Shown: piece by piece, positions 12,376 to 24,819 of the stretch
How positions within the stretch are numbered: the first letter of the stretch is position 1
Layout of the letters: each line of letters begins with the position of its first letter
NCBI GenBank assembly: GCA_037013495.1
Contig: CM072808.1
Span: 7,541,319 to 7,605,318 of the forward strand
Direction of reading: 5' to 3'
DNA length: 64,000 nucleotides
Source: Hippophae tibetana
Lineage: Eukaryota > Streptophyta > Magnoliopsida > Rosales > Elaeagnaceae
Made by a program: the position numbers and the translations under genes
Notes under the pieces: generated by a model
Seen by the model: only the letters and a program-made list of their open reading frames with translations
Database searches by the model: none
Told to the model about the DNA's origin: nothing

Positions 12376-12822
12376 TGGCATAAAATTTTCTATGCCACGA
12401 CATAATATAGGTTCAGGTTCACCAAATTCTAAACCAAGAGGTTTTCTTCGTGGCACCACCTATTCCACGCAATGACACATGTTACTAAGAATGCCTAATC
12501 CATACCAAACTGTGTACATCACGACAAATTTTAGTTTTCTTGAAAACTTTGCATTCTACACCTTAGAAGATAATTGATTCTTTATGTAAGGATTACATTT
12601 CTTATTCTTTTGAGCTCCTAGGGTCAAAATTGAGTGCTTCTAGTGTTGTTCTTCATATGTTGATAAATTTATATATTTGAAGCTAAAAACACCAAAAATA
12701 GAACATAAAATACTTGTGATTCCGAGAATAAATATTCAAATAAATTGGCTATAATAAAATCTTTTTGTTACACTTAAGCTTAATAAAATCACAAAATTTA
12801 AGTACTTTTCAAGCACTTCTCA

Positions 12823-13778
12823 CAACCCTTGACAAACTTCTTGCTAGCCTTTAGCAAGGAAAGTGATATAAAAACTAAAAAAAATCAACAAAACTAAACT
12901 AAACTAAATCATTTTTGTAGATTAATGTGGTTGTATTTAGTATATGCAACAATCCTTTAAACCTCTAGGTGGCTCTAGTGGACGAGTTTAAGTCTCGTGA
13001 GGGCTTATAGTAATGATACCCACAAACATACTACTAAGTAAAATTAAAACTAACGATAATAACATGGCAAAAATAAAAAGTAAAAATTAAAAAAACAAAA
13101 ACAAAACAAAACTACAAAAAAACAAAATTAAAACTAAAATGAACAAAACTGCTCATGCTTTAGCTTCATTTTAGTTTATAATCAAAATCTCAAGCATAAG
13201 TTAAATCAATATCCCAAAGGTTTATAGTTTATTGCTCAAATCAGTACTCATCACAAATTCTTGTCCTATTAGAAGCACATATGAACATTGTATTTAGGAA
13301 TTTGAATTTTCTTAGACTCTGATCCTAACAAGCTATACTTTCAATTTCACATTGATCAAATGGGTCCATGCACTCCACAAGGGATATTCGAATAAAAGTT
13401 ATGTAAAGAAAGACTCAAATGTGCATGACATTGATCTCATTAAAGGAATCAAATGCTAGGATTTATGAAGATATCACATTAATAATATCATGCTTCAATC
13501 CAAATTTATCAAGCAAAAATACCAAATGTGTGCCTTAAGATAAATGAAAATGCATTAACTTCAATGGGATTATTTCTTATTTTTTGTAATAACCATCTCA
13601 TTTTTTTGAAGAACTTTAGTGTCATAGTATTTAGTGATACTATTTATTTTTACCTCTCTTTTTTTATACTTTTTTTTCTTATATTCTTTCTTCTTCTCTT
13701 TTACAGAGTAGACCCATATGCATATGTATGATTTGGTGAGTGATTAATTTGGATTATTTTTGTTGGCTTTAGTGAACC

Positions 13779-13824
<46 letters not shown>

Positions 13825-14614
13825 CTTTTTTCTATAAGTCAAGCATGAATGTGAAATAAACATACACTTTAAATTTTACTCAAATCATTGATCAACATGA
13901 TGCAATCTACAAGGATAGGGTTGTGCAAGTAATATAATGTATAACTTATAACCAAGTACCAATATAACTATTATGAATAATATTTGAACAATAGAAAATT
14001 AAAAAAACTAAAAAATAAATGACAACTATTTTTAAATCACATGACTCAACAACTATTAAGATATATAAGAAAATGATCCAGGAATCTTTAATCCCCCCAA
14101 TTTCCTAAGAAATGATCTAGGAGTATTTAATCTCACAATTTTCTAACACGTAAATCACTAAAATTATACCAAATATAATCATCAATCAATTATATGATTA
14201 ATTGAATCTAACCTAGCATGCATTTCTCAATAAAGTACACTACATAACTTATAGTAATTAACCTCGTTACACTCATATGTCAATTAGATTAGATACTACT
14301 CATTAAGCTCATCAATTATATATCACACATATAAGAATCCTATATCTCTGCCAAGAAACAATGCATGTTGTTTAATCAAGACAAACAATTAAATAATTCT
14401 ATTAAATTTATTTAATTTCCTCTATAAATGAATTGTTGGAATGAACACAACTTAAGATTATTCATGATATTTTAACATATAATAAGGAAAATAAATGGTT
14501 TGAAATTGGATAAATAACTCTACTTTCGTAGAGCTATCACACTCCCAAACTTAATTGTTTTCTTACCCTCATGCAAAATCAAGTCTATTTGGCTAAAAAG
14601 ATATAGGCAACACA

Positions 14615-14650
<36 letters not shown>
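12823..14650 (-). mobile_element. 3' untranslated tail of Athila-like element B1
   Basis: Non-coding internal sequence adjoining LTR B1. Read on the minus strand, it matches the 3' tail of the complete element in order: a GTTTGGGAGTGTGATA motif near 14545; blocks at about 13700-13880 matching 33040-33200; 13160-13330 matching about 33600-33800; 12955-13030 matching 33945-34025 (the TCGTCCACTAGGG region); and a GTCAAGGGTTG polypurine-like end next to the LTR. No gag or pol sequence is present, so this is only the 3' end of an element. It contains (AT)n runs at 13781-13823 and 14618-14664. Confidence 0.65.
13781..13823. repeat. (AT)n microsatellite
   Basis: Pure AT dinucleotide run of about 43 bp. 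Confidence 0.97.

Positions 14651-14664
<14 letters not shown>
14618..14664. repeat. (AT)n microsatellite
   Basis: Pure AT dinucleotide run of about 47 bp. Confidence 0.97.
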
Positions 14665-14668
<4 letters not shown>

Positions 14669-14914
14669 CATGCATGTTTAGTAAAAATTATCCCCTCAAA
14701 AGTTGTACAATTTCATGACAAGGAGGTTCACATATCCATCAATCAATGCTCCATTAATGCATGGATATGAGAGGTTTTTGATGAATTGTTTCATGTCTAT
14801 GTTACATATGATGTCAGTCAATGCACTCATGAAATCAACTTATATGAGCATGCTAATCACCTAAGTCTTTGAACAAGTTTCATAGGTCTATTCTTCACAA
14901 TCGTCTCCTATTTT

Positions 14915-16430
14915 TCCTAATCTAATGACATAAAAAAATAGATATGAATTCAATAAACAATAATGCAAACTTTTATCATTCATAACAATTGAGTATTTAT
15001 AGATATAATAATTAATTTAATTATCCTTACTTATATTATTTAGATTATTAAAGATATAAATTGATATTTGTTAATTTTTTATTTTTGGTGTGAAACTGTC
15101 CTTAGACGGGGCTCAAATTCTTTTATTAAATATTAATTAATTAAGTATCAAATTTTAACTTCAATTATAAGAAAATAGCAAACCATCTAATCACAACTTT
15201 AGGTGGAGTCAGTTCATTAGACTTTAGTCAAGGTGCCCAAATTAAACCAAAGAATTTAATTATCCGAGTACTAACTTTCAAGTTTTAAAACCATTACTGA
15301 AAATATGTTATCAATATATTTTCAAATAATAGTTCTTATAAAAAACGTTTGAAATAAAGCTTCACTCCAACTATTAGGCGATTGTACCAACATAAAAAAA
15401 CTGACTCTAAATGAGACCAGATAATTAAACCTTAAAATCTAATTTTCAAATATAAATTTGTAATGAAAAATAATATATTTCTCTCTAATGTCCTTGATAT
15501 AAAATCTTGAATAATAAAAAAATCAATTTATTTTATAGAAATGTTTTAGCTATTTAGTATTTCGCAAACATAACAACGTTGTTATTATATCATATTTATA
15601 AATAGTTAGTCATGTTAAATTTAATCACAGATAAATTAATATAACATATAAGAATAAAACACAAAAATAAATGTACAGAATTTATTTAAAATTATACCTA
15701 AAAAAAATCCTAATAGAACTTTCATACTAATTCCATTTCTAGAAAACCCCCAAACGAATTTGCATTTCCGTTTATTCAATTAAACACTTTAAATCAATAA
15801 AATCATAGCTAATGTTTCTAAAAAAGAGAAGAAATTTAAAACTAAAAAACCTAAGAAAGCTTTCTAGAGAGAGAAAGATAGAGAGAGAAGATGAGATTTT
15901 TAGGTGTGTTGTTTTACAATGGAAGAGAGTGTCCTTTTATAGGTGAAGAAAAAGGCTTAAAAGGTGGGAAAATATCTTTAAAATGGGTGATGGATGCGTT
16001 TTAGATAGGTTGGCAAGTTTGTGGGTAGAGGTGTGCACGATTAGGCATTGGCATGCATGGGACTCAACATGGCAGGCATTGGCACGTGAGGGATTGGGCT
16101 TGGATTCTCGGCATGACAGGTGCTGGCGCACGCGAGACTCAACAGATGCGCTCGTGATTGGGCAGTTTTACCCATTTTGTCCAATTTTTTCATTTCTTTA
16201 ACTTTTCCTCATTTATTTCTCATCATATTTGTGATGTATTGCCTTCAGTATTTTTCTTCGAGTCTTTAAATTATTATTGAACAAAAATACCTGTAAAACA
16301 ATAAAAATACTTATGATTCCAAAAGGACAAATTTATATAAAATATGATAAAATCATACAAATCTAAATCTATTTAATCAATTAAAGTACATTAAATCATG
16401 ATAATTTTAATTTTTTTTAAGCATTTATCA
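14915..16430 (-). mobile_element. Truncated LTR family A, copy A1
   Basis: Minus-strand copy of the LTR that bounds the complete element at 22651-35929. The U3 end is at 16430 (minus strand begins TGATAAATGCTTAAAA). The GC-rich promoter block (about 16000-16150), TATA-like TATAAAAGG (about 15935) and downstream AT-rich U5 blocks follow in order. The last roughly 200 bp, which should end in GCTCATCA, are missing. It is more diverged than the other A copies and contributes no genes. Confidence 0.8.
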
Positions 16431-17460
16431 ATTCACGATAGAAACTCATATTATATTAACACAACAATCTAATCATGCATAACAACATTGAAGGAGTACA
16501 AGTCCCAATACACAATAAACAGATACACACGTAAGTGATAATCATAGCAACAGTACAAAATTAATCATAGACATGCAGTAAATAAGTAATAGATATGTTA
16601 TTAGTAGTAAAAAAGAAAGCAATAAATATTATAAGATTTCTAATTAAAGTTAAATCTTAGTATGTTGATACATACACAATTTAAACTTAGAATGTAGTAG
16701 CCAAATAATAGAGCAAGCATAACACCAGATATAACGAGGCAAAGCCACATCAAATCCTTGTCTATGTGGTAAGAACCTTAGGTTGCTAATGGAAGCCACT
16801 CAACAGCAAACAATCCACTTAGCAATAAAAAAATTACAATCTGGACATAAATAAAACTCATATTACCTCTATCAACCAAAAAAAATGTCCACACTACCTA
16901 TTGCTCCTTTCACCTAATACATTACGACTTAGTTTGACATATGAACTTCACTTTCATCCAATGCTAGTACCACTCATTATAGTGTGATCACCTACCAATG
17001 ATTAGTAAAGTGTAATGTGAACAATCTTTTGTGACGAAAGTATTCTTCTTATGGTTCGATCCAATCTCTTGGTCCTTGCGAAAGGAAAAAGAATTTCACA
17101 TTCTTCTACCTTAATGATGAACAACTAATAATCACTGTGGGACACACAGTCTATCCCAGAATTTTTCATAAGGGACACATAGTTCACCACTTATTGCATA
17201 TAGCGAAAGATATGAGAATTCAGCAATTCAGCTTAACCCACTCTCATAGAGATATTCTCATATAATAAAAAGTTGCACAAAGGAAATTAACAACTGCACA
17301 CACCTCATAGCAATATAGACTCCTCACATAAGAAAAAGTTGTATGGTAACAATTACCACCCAGTACATTGTTCACCGCAACACGGGATCCTAAAATAATA
17401 CTTGCTAACACTACCTCGATCACTCACCACTCAAAGGCATAATTTTGTCCGCATAGAAGT
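16431..17460. repeat. Dispersed 1-kb repeat, copy 1
   Basis: Collinear by eye with about 21540-22550. Shared blocks include AACACAACAATCTAATCAT, GCAATAAATATTA, TATGTGGTAA(G/C)AACCT(T/C)AGGTT and ACTCAACAGC/ACTCTATAGC. No coding potential is visible. The right end is cut exactly where the A2 element tail begins. Possibly a decayed LTR of an unrecognised family. Confidence 0.6.
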
Positions 17461-19495
17461 CGTCCACTAGGGCAACCTAAGGGTTTAAAGGCTTGTTGCA
17501 TAGGCTACATGCAACCATTTCAATCCACGAAAGTGATTTAGGATAGTTTAATTTTTAGTTTTTATCGCTTCTCTTGCTAAGGGACTAGCAAGAAGCTGGT
17601 TGGGGGTTGTGATGAGTGCTTAAAAAGCACTAAAATTACCATGATTTTATGCACATTAATTGATTAAAATATATATATATTTATATGTTTTATCATATAT
17701 TTATATATATTTGTCTTTTTCGGAATCACGGGTATTTTTATTGTTCTTCAGGTATTTTGGCTTAAAAACGTAACTTAAAGACTCAAAGAGGAATACTGGA
17801 AGCAATAAATCACAAATATATAAATAAATAAATGGGGAAAGGTCAACAAATATGGAAAAATTGGACAAAATGGGTCAAAAAGGTTAAAACGGAGAAAATC
17901 GCACCGCCCAGCCGCCTAGCCGCGCGTGCGCCAGCGTCCAGCCGCGCGCGCAGCACGCCCCACGTCCGTGCGCATCAGCGTGCCCCTTGCTCCAGATCCG
18001 CACGCCCCCCAGCGCACTATTACTATTCCCGTGCGCACTATACCTGCCCTTCCGCGCGCACCTGTGCGCACCCCAGCTGCCCTCCGCACGCGCACCGCTG
18101 CCCTCTCGCCCCATTTTCGCGCGCAGCCACCCCCATGATGTCATCAATGACCTCAGCAATTGCACTCCGCGTTTTCACAATTTTTTAACATTTTTTCACT
18201 CACTTTTTCTCCCCATCCTCACCTATAAATACCCCTTTCTCTTCACTTCTAAACACACCTCAAAACACATTCTATTCTCTCTTTCTTTCTCTCTTTTCTT
18301 AGATTTTTTAGTTTTTCTAAGTTTTTAGATTTTCTTAGTTAATTTCTCTTAGTTTTATAGTTCTTCCTATGTTTTTGTAATTTATTAGCTTTTTTGATTC
18401 AATAAATGGGAGTATAAATTCCGCTTGGAGGTTTTCCAGCAACGGGAATAGCATCGAAGTTCTGTAAAGATTTTAATTTCTTTACAATTATTTTTTATGC
18501 TTTATTCTTACATGTTATATTTAATTTGTCTGTGTTTAAATTTAACTCTATTGGCTGTTAGTAAACATAATGTAATAATAACGTTGTTATGCTTGCAAAA
18601 TATTAAATAGGTAAAAATCTCTAAAATGAATTGATTTTGTTTTTATTCAAGATTTTATATTAAGAATGTTAGAGAGAAATATATTATTTTTCATTACAAA
18701 CTTAAACCTGAAAATTAGATTTTAAGGTTTAGTTATCCGGTCTGATTTAGAGTAGTGCTCTTTTATTTGTTGGTACAATCTCCCGGTAGTTAGAGTGAAG
18801 CTCTATTTCAAAAGTTTTTATAAGAATTATTATGTGAAAATGTATTGACAGCATGTTTTCAGTAGTGGTTTTAAAACTTGAAAGTTAGTACACGGATAAT
18901 TAAATTCTTAGGTTTAATTTGGACACCTTGAATAAAGTTTAAACTGTCTAACCCCAGCAAAGGTGGCATTTAAATGGTTCATTTTTAATCTCTTAGAAAA
19001 AGAAATTAATTTAATTAACCAAATTAGTTATCAACCCCACCCATAGGTGTTAATTGATTTGTTTAGTTAACAAAGAATATCTAACCCCACCAAAGGTGAT
19101 ATTCATATAAAAAAGGGAGAATCAATAAATATCAATTCATATCTTTAATAACCTAATTAATATGAGCAAGCATAAATAACTTAGTTATTATATCCATAAA
19201 TACTCCACTATTATAAAAGATAAAATTTGCATAAATGTTTATTGAATCTATGTTTATTTTTATGTAAGTAGATTAAAAATACAAAACCCCAAAATATCGT
19301 GATAGGATGTTTAGGATTTAATTTCGTTTTTAAAAGTTTGAATAATAAATTAAAAACCACATACATTCCTTCCTTAGATCGACCTTGGGAGTATACTTAT
19401 CATTTTCTTCGAAATGATTCGTGCACTTGCGAGAGTTTTATAAATATAAAACCAAAGTATTGGCAAGAATCGGCGATGCCGGTTTTTGCTCATCA
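17461..19495 (+). mobile_element. LTR family A copy A2 with 3' internal tail
   Basis: 17461-17609 matches the last 149 bp before the 3' LTR of the complete element, including the polypurine-like GGTTGGGGGTTG. The LTR itself runs 17610-19495 (1886 bp), TGATGAGTGC... to ...GCTCATCA. It contains a GC-rich, CpG-rich block (17900-18125), TATAAATA at 18224-18231 and AATAAA near 18402. This is the 3' end of an element whose body has been lost. I see no target-site duplication. Confidence 0.88.
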
Positions 19496-22400
19496 CATGT
19501 CATACTTATAGTCCTAGTTATCATGGTTCATGCAAAGTGATGTCAAGAATAAGGTAGCATGAAAGAACATTCATCATAAAGAAATTCATATAGGACAACT
19601 CAAGGATGCAAAAAAACACAATAATCCCCCTAAAAATATGCAATTGACATACATCCAATACTTTCAAAACTCCCCTAAAACAAATTCATCTACACATATT
19701 ATAAAACAAATTAACAATACAAAAGTAGAAAAGTGTACTACTCAAGGTAAGAAAACTCACAAAAGAGAAACATGTTAGCAAAGAGTAAAATCTTCAATCT
19801 CACAAAACATGTACATTAACAAAAACATCAATAAAAAATGACAAGAATGCCTCAAAGGAGATCATAGGCCAAAAAGATAAGAAAGTACCTTAAGAGAGAA
19901 CACTGGTGTAAATTATACAATGTTACCTCTAGAGAGAGCATCAATAACAAACTACACACTATTTCCTCAAAAGAGATCATCGACAACGGTCACATCATCA
20001 CTAGTCAAGAGAAGGAAAGAAACTAACTAGTTGTTAAGCAACACAAAGCACCCTTATTTGATAGAAGAAACAAGGAATGATACTAAAACAACTAAACATG
20101 TGAAAAGGCTTAAGTTTCAAAATAGAAGCAAGAGACATGGTTAGATAGGATCAACACCTCAAACACTAGGAATGCCAAAAACTAGACTAGTTTAGTCACA
20201 GTAATGCATATATGTCAAGCGTCTCAAAGATAGGTAAACAATCTATATGACATAGAAATGCACAAGAAAATCCAAACAAGCACAGTATAGAGAAACACTC
20301 ACATACAAAATCTCGTACCATAGTTTGCTCCAAAAACACATCTAAACCACATGAAAAGGAAGAGCATGTAAAAGATGAAATTCAAACAAAAGGAGAAAAA
20401 CAAAAAGCATTACATAACATACTAGATATAGGAAAGAATAACTTAATAAAATAGGCTAGATGCGTTCTATATGACATGGTATAAGAATGACAAGACTATA
20501 GATAGAAAAATCATAATACATTGACACTACATAATAAAATCATGTGACTTAATGCTATGCACAAAGTCATAGAAAAAAGGCAAGCAATAAGTAAGGGAAG
20601 CACACATAATAAGCATGTTAAATCGTATAGCAAGGGAGAAAACTAGTAAATAATCAAATAGCCAGGCATAGTAGCAAGTAAGAAAATTAACATACTGTGC
20701 AAGCCAAAGGTTCATAGAGATAACAACAACATCCCTCTCTATAGGTGAAAAAGGACATATAAATGCAAGGTGTGTATATATATAGATAGAGATCTAGGAT
20801 CTAGCACCCAGGTAGTTAAGCCTAAACAAGGGTAGCCTATTATGATACTAATTGAGAATTCCATATGTAGGAACCATTGCACAAAGGTGAATTATTCTTC
20901 CTACTCAAATAGGAAACGGGATCTAGATAAGGGTTGGAGATACCAACCAATAGAATCCTTTCGCTTAGCTCTATTCCAATTTGGTCAAGAAGGCTAAATA
21001 ACATAGCAAAAGTACAAAACAATATGCTCAATTCAACATACAACAAAATAACTAGTTGAAAGAGAGAACAAACTAAAGTAAATAGACTAGTGATGTTATG
21101 CCTCACAAGCTCCTGTCCAAACTAGCTACAAGCACAAGCATGGCAAACAACAAAAAATATGTGAGAATAAAATGCAGATTAGAACAACAAAAAATTTCCA
21201 ATCACTTCAAGACTTAGAAGTTGGGAACATATTCACCAAATGATGATTGTACTGTCCCTGCATACGATAAAAAAAGACATAAAATATCAATAGAAAGAGT
21301 CTGACATCTAGTACACAACTAGAGTAAAGAGATATAGACTTCTTAGGGACTCAAACCAAACTTACATGTAGAAAAATAGTATAAGTAATATAAATTAATC
21401 AGAAAGAATGCAAATTATTTAGTACTATAAGAGTAATAAATAGGAAGCTATAGGCATGCTTCAAGTAAAGGAAAGAAAGCATCGAACCACAAAAAACAAA
21501 TAACCTTTCTAATCAGAGTCTAGAACTAGTATATTTGCATATACACGATATAAACTAAGATTATACTAACACAACAATCTAATCATATATAAAAAAAATG
21601 AAGGAGTCCAAGACCCAATACATAATCAGATTAAGAAGATACTGACTCCTTAAGGACTTATCTTTAACATGCAAAGAACAGAGAGAAAACACCTAATTGA
21701 TAATTATAGTAGTAGTACAAATAATCCCAAAGAGGTAGCAAATAAGTGAAAAAATATATTATCAGTATTCAGAAAGCAAGCAATAAATATTAAAGGCTTT
21801 CTAATCAAAGATTAAACCTCAATATGTAGAGACATATGCAATTTAAACTCATATTGTATTAGCCAAACAATAAAGCATGCACAACACTAGAAAATAATGA
21901 GGTAAACCTACAGAGAATCCCTACCTATGTGGTAACAACCTCAGGTTACTTATGGCAACCACTCTATAGCAAAAAATCCACTAAGTAATAAAAAAATTAC
22001 AACCCTAATAGCAATAAAACCCTCATTTCTTCTATCAATTAGGAAAACTCTACCAATTGCTACCATTGCTTGCTACATCCATAACAATTTGGTTCGACAC
22101 ATGAACCTAGATTTTCTCCAAAACCATCACCATTTGATGTAGCACGATTGGATATTAACAATCATTAAAGTGTAATTATGAGGTCGATCACCAATCATGA
22201 ACAACTAATAACCACCATAGGACACATAGTCAACCCATGGATTGCACATGGCCAAAGTGGGACACATATTCCCCCATTTATTACACACAACCAAGGATAT
22301 GAGCACTCAACAATTTTTCTCAACCCACTCTCACAAAGTTGTTCTCACATAAGAAAAATATACACAAAGGAAACTACCAGCTGACATAGGTTCATAACCA

Positions 22401-22650
22401 CATAAGCACCTCACATATGAAGAAGTTGTATGAGGGAAAGGACCGGTTGACACATGGCTCCTAGCTACACATTCTTCTCACGAAAAACACTTGCAAAAAT
22501 TACCTTAAGTACTTACCACTCAAGAGCATGATTTTTCCCACATAGTCAAGAATTACTAATAATTAAAAACACTAAAGGAAAATGTGATCTAAAAATAGAA
22601 AATGAGATGCCAATTTGCAGAGCTATGCTACATATTTTTTGGATGATAAA
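19496..22650. repeat. Non-coding repeat region with dispersed-repeat copy 2
   Basis: No open frame of note. 21540-22550 is copy 2 of the repeat at 16431-17460, and 20860-21000 matches 3560-3740. Near 20835 the minus strand reads TAGTATCATAATAGG, loosely resembling an initiator-tRNA primer site, so 20852-22550 could be an old minus-strand LTR; this is weak. At 19845-19990 a motif resembling CCTC(A/T)A(A/G)AGAGATCAT recurs irregularly every 30-45 bp. Confidence 0.45.
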
Positions 22651-23082
22651 TGATGAATGCTCAAAAAGCACTAAAATAACCATGATTTTATGTACATTAA
22701 TTGATTAAAAATATATATATTTATATGTTTTATCATATATTTATATAAATTTGTCTTTTTCGATTTCACGGGTATTTTTATTGTTTTTCAGGAATTTTGG
22801 CTTAAAAACGCAATTTAAAGACTCAAAGAGGAATACTTGAAGCAATACATCACAAATATATCAATAAATAAGTGGGAAAAGGTCAACAAACATGGAAAAA
22901 TTGGACAAAATGGGTCGAAAAGGTCAAAATTGTCAAAAAGACGGAAATCGCGCGCCGCAGCCCAGCCGCGCGCGCCCCATGCCGCGCGCGCTGGCCTGCC
23001 CATCCGCGCGTGCAGTGCCCAGCAGCAGCCCTTCCGCGCGCCCAACGCATTTTCGCCCCATTTTTCACGTGCAGCCGCCCTG

Positions 23083-23101
23083 TGACGTCATGCTGACGTC
23101 A
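23083..23101 (+). promoter_or_regulatory. Paired TGACGTCA boxes (as-1-like) in 5' LTR
   Basis: Two perfect TGACGTCA palindromes (23083-23090, 23094-23101) separated by TGC, about 94 bp upstream of the TATA box. Paired TGACG is the layout of the as-1 element bound by plant TGA-class bZIP factors; here the start-to-start spacing is 11 bp, against 12 in as-1. The pair is preserved in the 3' LTR at 34577-34595. Confidence 0.6.
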
Positions 23102-23194
23102 TTAATGACATCAGCAATTCCAATACGCGTTTTTACATTTTTTAATATTTTTTTTAACATTTTTTTTTACTCATTTTTTCTCTCCATCCTCACC

Positions 23195-23202
23195 TATAAA
23201 TA
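23195..23202 (+). promoter_or_regulatory. TATA box of element A3
   Basis: TATAAATA in the context CACCTATAAATACCCC, conserved in LTRs A2 (18224) and the 3' LTR (34689). It lies between the bZIP-like sites and the pyrimidine-rich leader, the expected place for the U3/R promoter. Confidence 0.75.
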
Positions 23203-23421
23203 CCCCCCTTCCCTTCACTTCAAATTACACCTTCAAAACACACTTCTCTCTTCTTTCTTTCTCTCATTTCTTAGTTTTTGAGTTTTCCTTAGTTTCTTTC
23301 TTAGTTTCTAAGCCTTTCTTAGTTTTTCTCTTAGTTTTTAGTTCAATTCTCTTAGGTTTAGAGTTCTTCTCTTTTTGAGAGGAACTTGTAATGTTTTTGT
23401 AATAATTTAGATTTTTGATTC

Positions 23422-23427
23422 AATAAA
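23422..23427 (+). promoter_or_regulatory. Polyadenylation hexamer AATAAA in 5' LTR
   Basis: Lies in GATTCAATAAATGGGAG, conserved in LTRs A2 and A5. It falls inside the 172-bp segment missing from the 3' LTR. Confidence 0.6.
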
Positions 23428-24612
23428 TGGGAGTGCAAATTCTGCTTGGAGGTTTTCCAGCTACGGGAATAGCGTCGAAGTTCTGTAAGGATTTTATTTT
23501 CTTTACAGTTATTTTTATGCTTTATTCTTACATGTTATATTCAACTTGTCTGTGGTTAAATTTAACTATGCTGGCTGTTTAGTAAATATGATGTAATAAT
23601 GACGTTGTTATGCTTGCGAACTATTAAATAGGTAAAAATCTTTAAAATGAATTGATTTTGTTTTTATTCAAGATTTTATATTAAGAATGTTGGAGAGAAA
23701 TATATTATTTTTCATTACAAACTTAAACCTGAAAATTAAATTTTAAGGTTTAGTTATCCAGTCTGATTTAGAGTAGTGCTCTTTTATTTGTTGGTACAAT
23801 CTCCCGGTAGTTAGAGTGAAGCTCTATTTCAAAAGTTTTTATAAGAATTATTATGTGAAAATGTATTGACAACATGTTTTCAGTAGTGGTTTTAAAACTT
23901 GAAAGTTAGTACACGGATAATTAAATTCTTAGGTTTAATTTGGACACCTTGAATAAAGTTTAAACTGTCTAATCCCACCAAAGGTAGCATTTAAATGGTT
24001 CATTTTCAATCTCTTAGAAAAAGGAATTAATTTAATTAACCAAATTAGTTATCAACCCCACCCATAGGTGTTAATTGATTTGTTTAGTTAACAAAGAATA
24101 TCTAACCCCACCAAAGGTGGTATTCATATAAAAAAGGGAGAATCAATAAATATCAATTTATATCTTTAATAACCTAGATAATATGAGCAAGCATAATTAA
24201 TTTAGTTATTATATCCATAAATACTCCACTATTAGAAATGATAAAATTTGCATAAATGTTTATTGAATCTATATCTATGTTTATTTTTAGATAATTATTT
24301 ATTGAATTTGTATCTATGTTTATTTTTATGTTATTAGATTATATTTAATTAATCTGTATATATGTTTATTTTATGTTATTAGATTAGGAACACAAAAACC
24401 AAACTATCGTGACAGGATGTTTAGGATTTAATTTCGTTTTTAAAAGTTTGAATAATAAATTAAAAACCACATACATTCCTTCCTTAGATGGACCTTGGGA
24501 GTATACTTATCATTTTCTTCGAAATGATTCGTGCACTTGCGAGAGTTTTATAAATATTAAAACCAAAGTATTGGCAAGAATCGGCGATGCCGGTTTTCGC
24601 TCATCAAGTTTT

Positions 24613-24630
24613 TGGCGCCGTTGCCGGGGA
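24613..24630 (+). other. Primer-binding site, tRNA-Asp type
   Basis: TGGCGCCGTTGCCGGGGA follows the LTR after a 6-nt spacer (AGTTTT). It is complementary, as I recall it, to the 3' end of plant tRNA-Asp(GUC) including CCA, the usual Athila/Tat primer. The copy after the 3' LTR (35936-35953) has one G-to-A change. Confidence 0.85.
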
Positions 24631-24819
24631 AGGAATAGCGTTTTTAAATTATTTATCAAAATTTTAAAAACATTTTTGTGCTGTAAATAATTGTGATATT
24701 TTAACAATAATCAAATTTCAAAATTCATAAGAAATAATAAAATTAAAAAATTAAAAAAAATAATTTTTTTTAATTGTAAAATAATTTAGAAATTTGAAAT
24801 TTGAAGTAAAAAAAATTTT

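Larger units (their letters stand above)
10385..12822 (-). mobile_element. Athila-like LTR 'B1', split by LTR C1
   Basis: Minus-strand LTR related to the copy at 38148-39062. Shared blocks include GAATAAAACCTA(A/G)AGG near 10433 and the stretch 12376-12500 (matching about 38600-38700). The U3 boundary is at 12822, where the minus strand begins TGAGAAGTGCTTG, preceded by a tail homologous to the 3' UTR of the complete element at 32242-34133. The LTR is interrupted at 10505-12331 by another LTR, leaving a 44-bp duplication. The left (U5) boundary is uncertain. Confidence 0.6.
22651..24606 (+). repeat. 5' LTR of element A3 (1956 bp)
   Basis: Begins TGATGAATGC and ends GCTCATCA, followed directly by the primer-binding site. 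In order it contains: a terminal stem-loop (AGTGCT/AGCACT in other copies, AATGCT here); a GC-rich CpG block at 22950-23060; two TGACGTCA palindromes; a TATA box; a pyrimidine-rich stretch of repeated CTTAGTTTT (23235-23345); AATAAA at 23422-23427; and an AT-rich U5 with a local duplication at 24250-24390. Confidence 0.93.

Noticed and set aside
17832..18328. Overlapping open frames on both strands in the GC-rich block, also at 22815-23281, 34300-34775, 37549-37924, 43421-43765 and 62944-63414
   Set aside because: They lie in the promoter part of family A LTRs. Open frames arise because GC-rich DNA has few stops; the Ala/Arg/Pro-rich translations are not conserved between copies and occur in several frames at once.
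24409..24690. 93-codon frame spanning the LTR end and primer site (also 35732-36013)
   Set aside because: It crosses the LTR/PBS boundary and is repeated only because the LTR is repeated; no protein resemblance.
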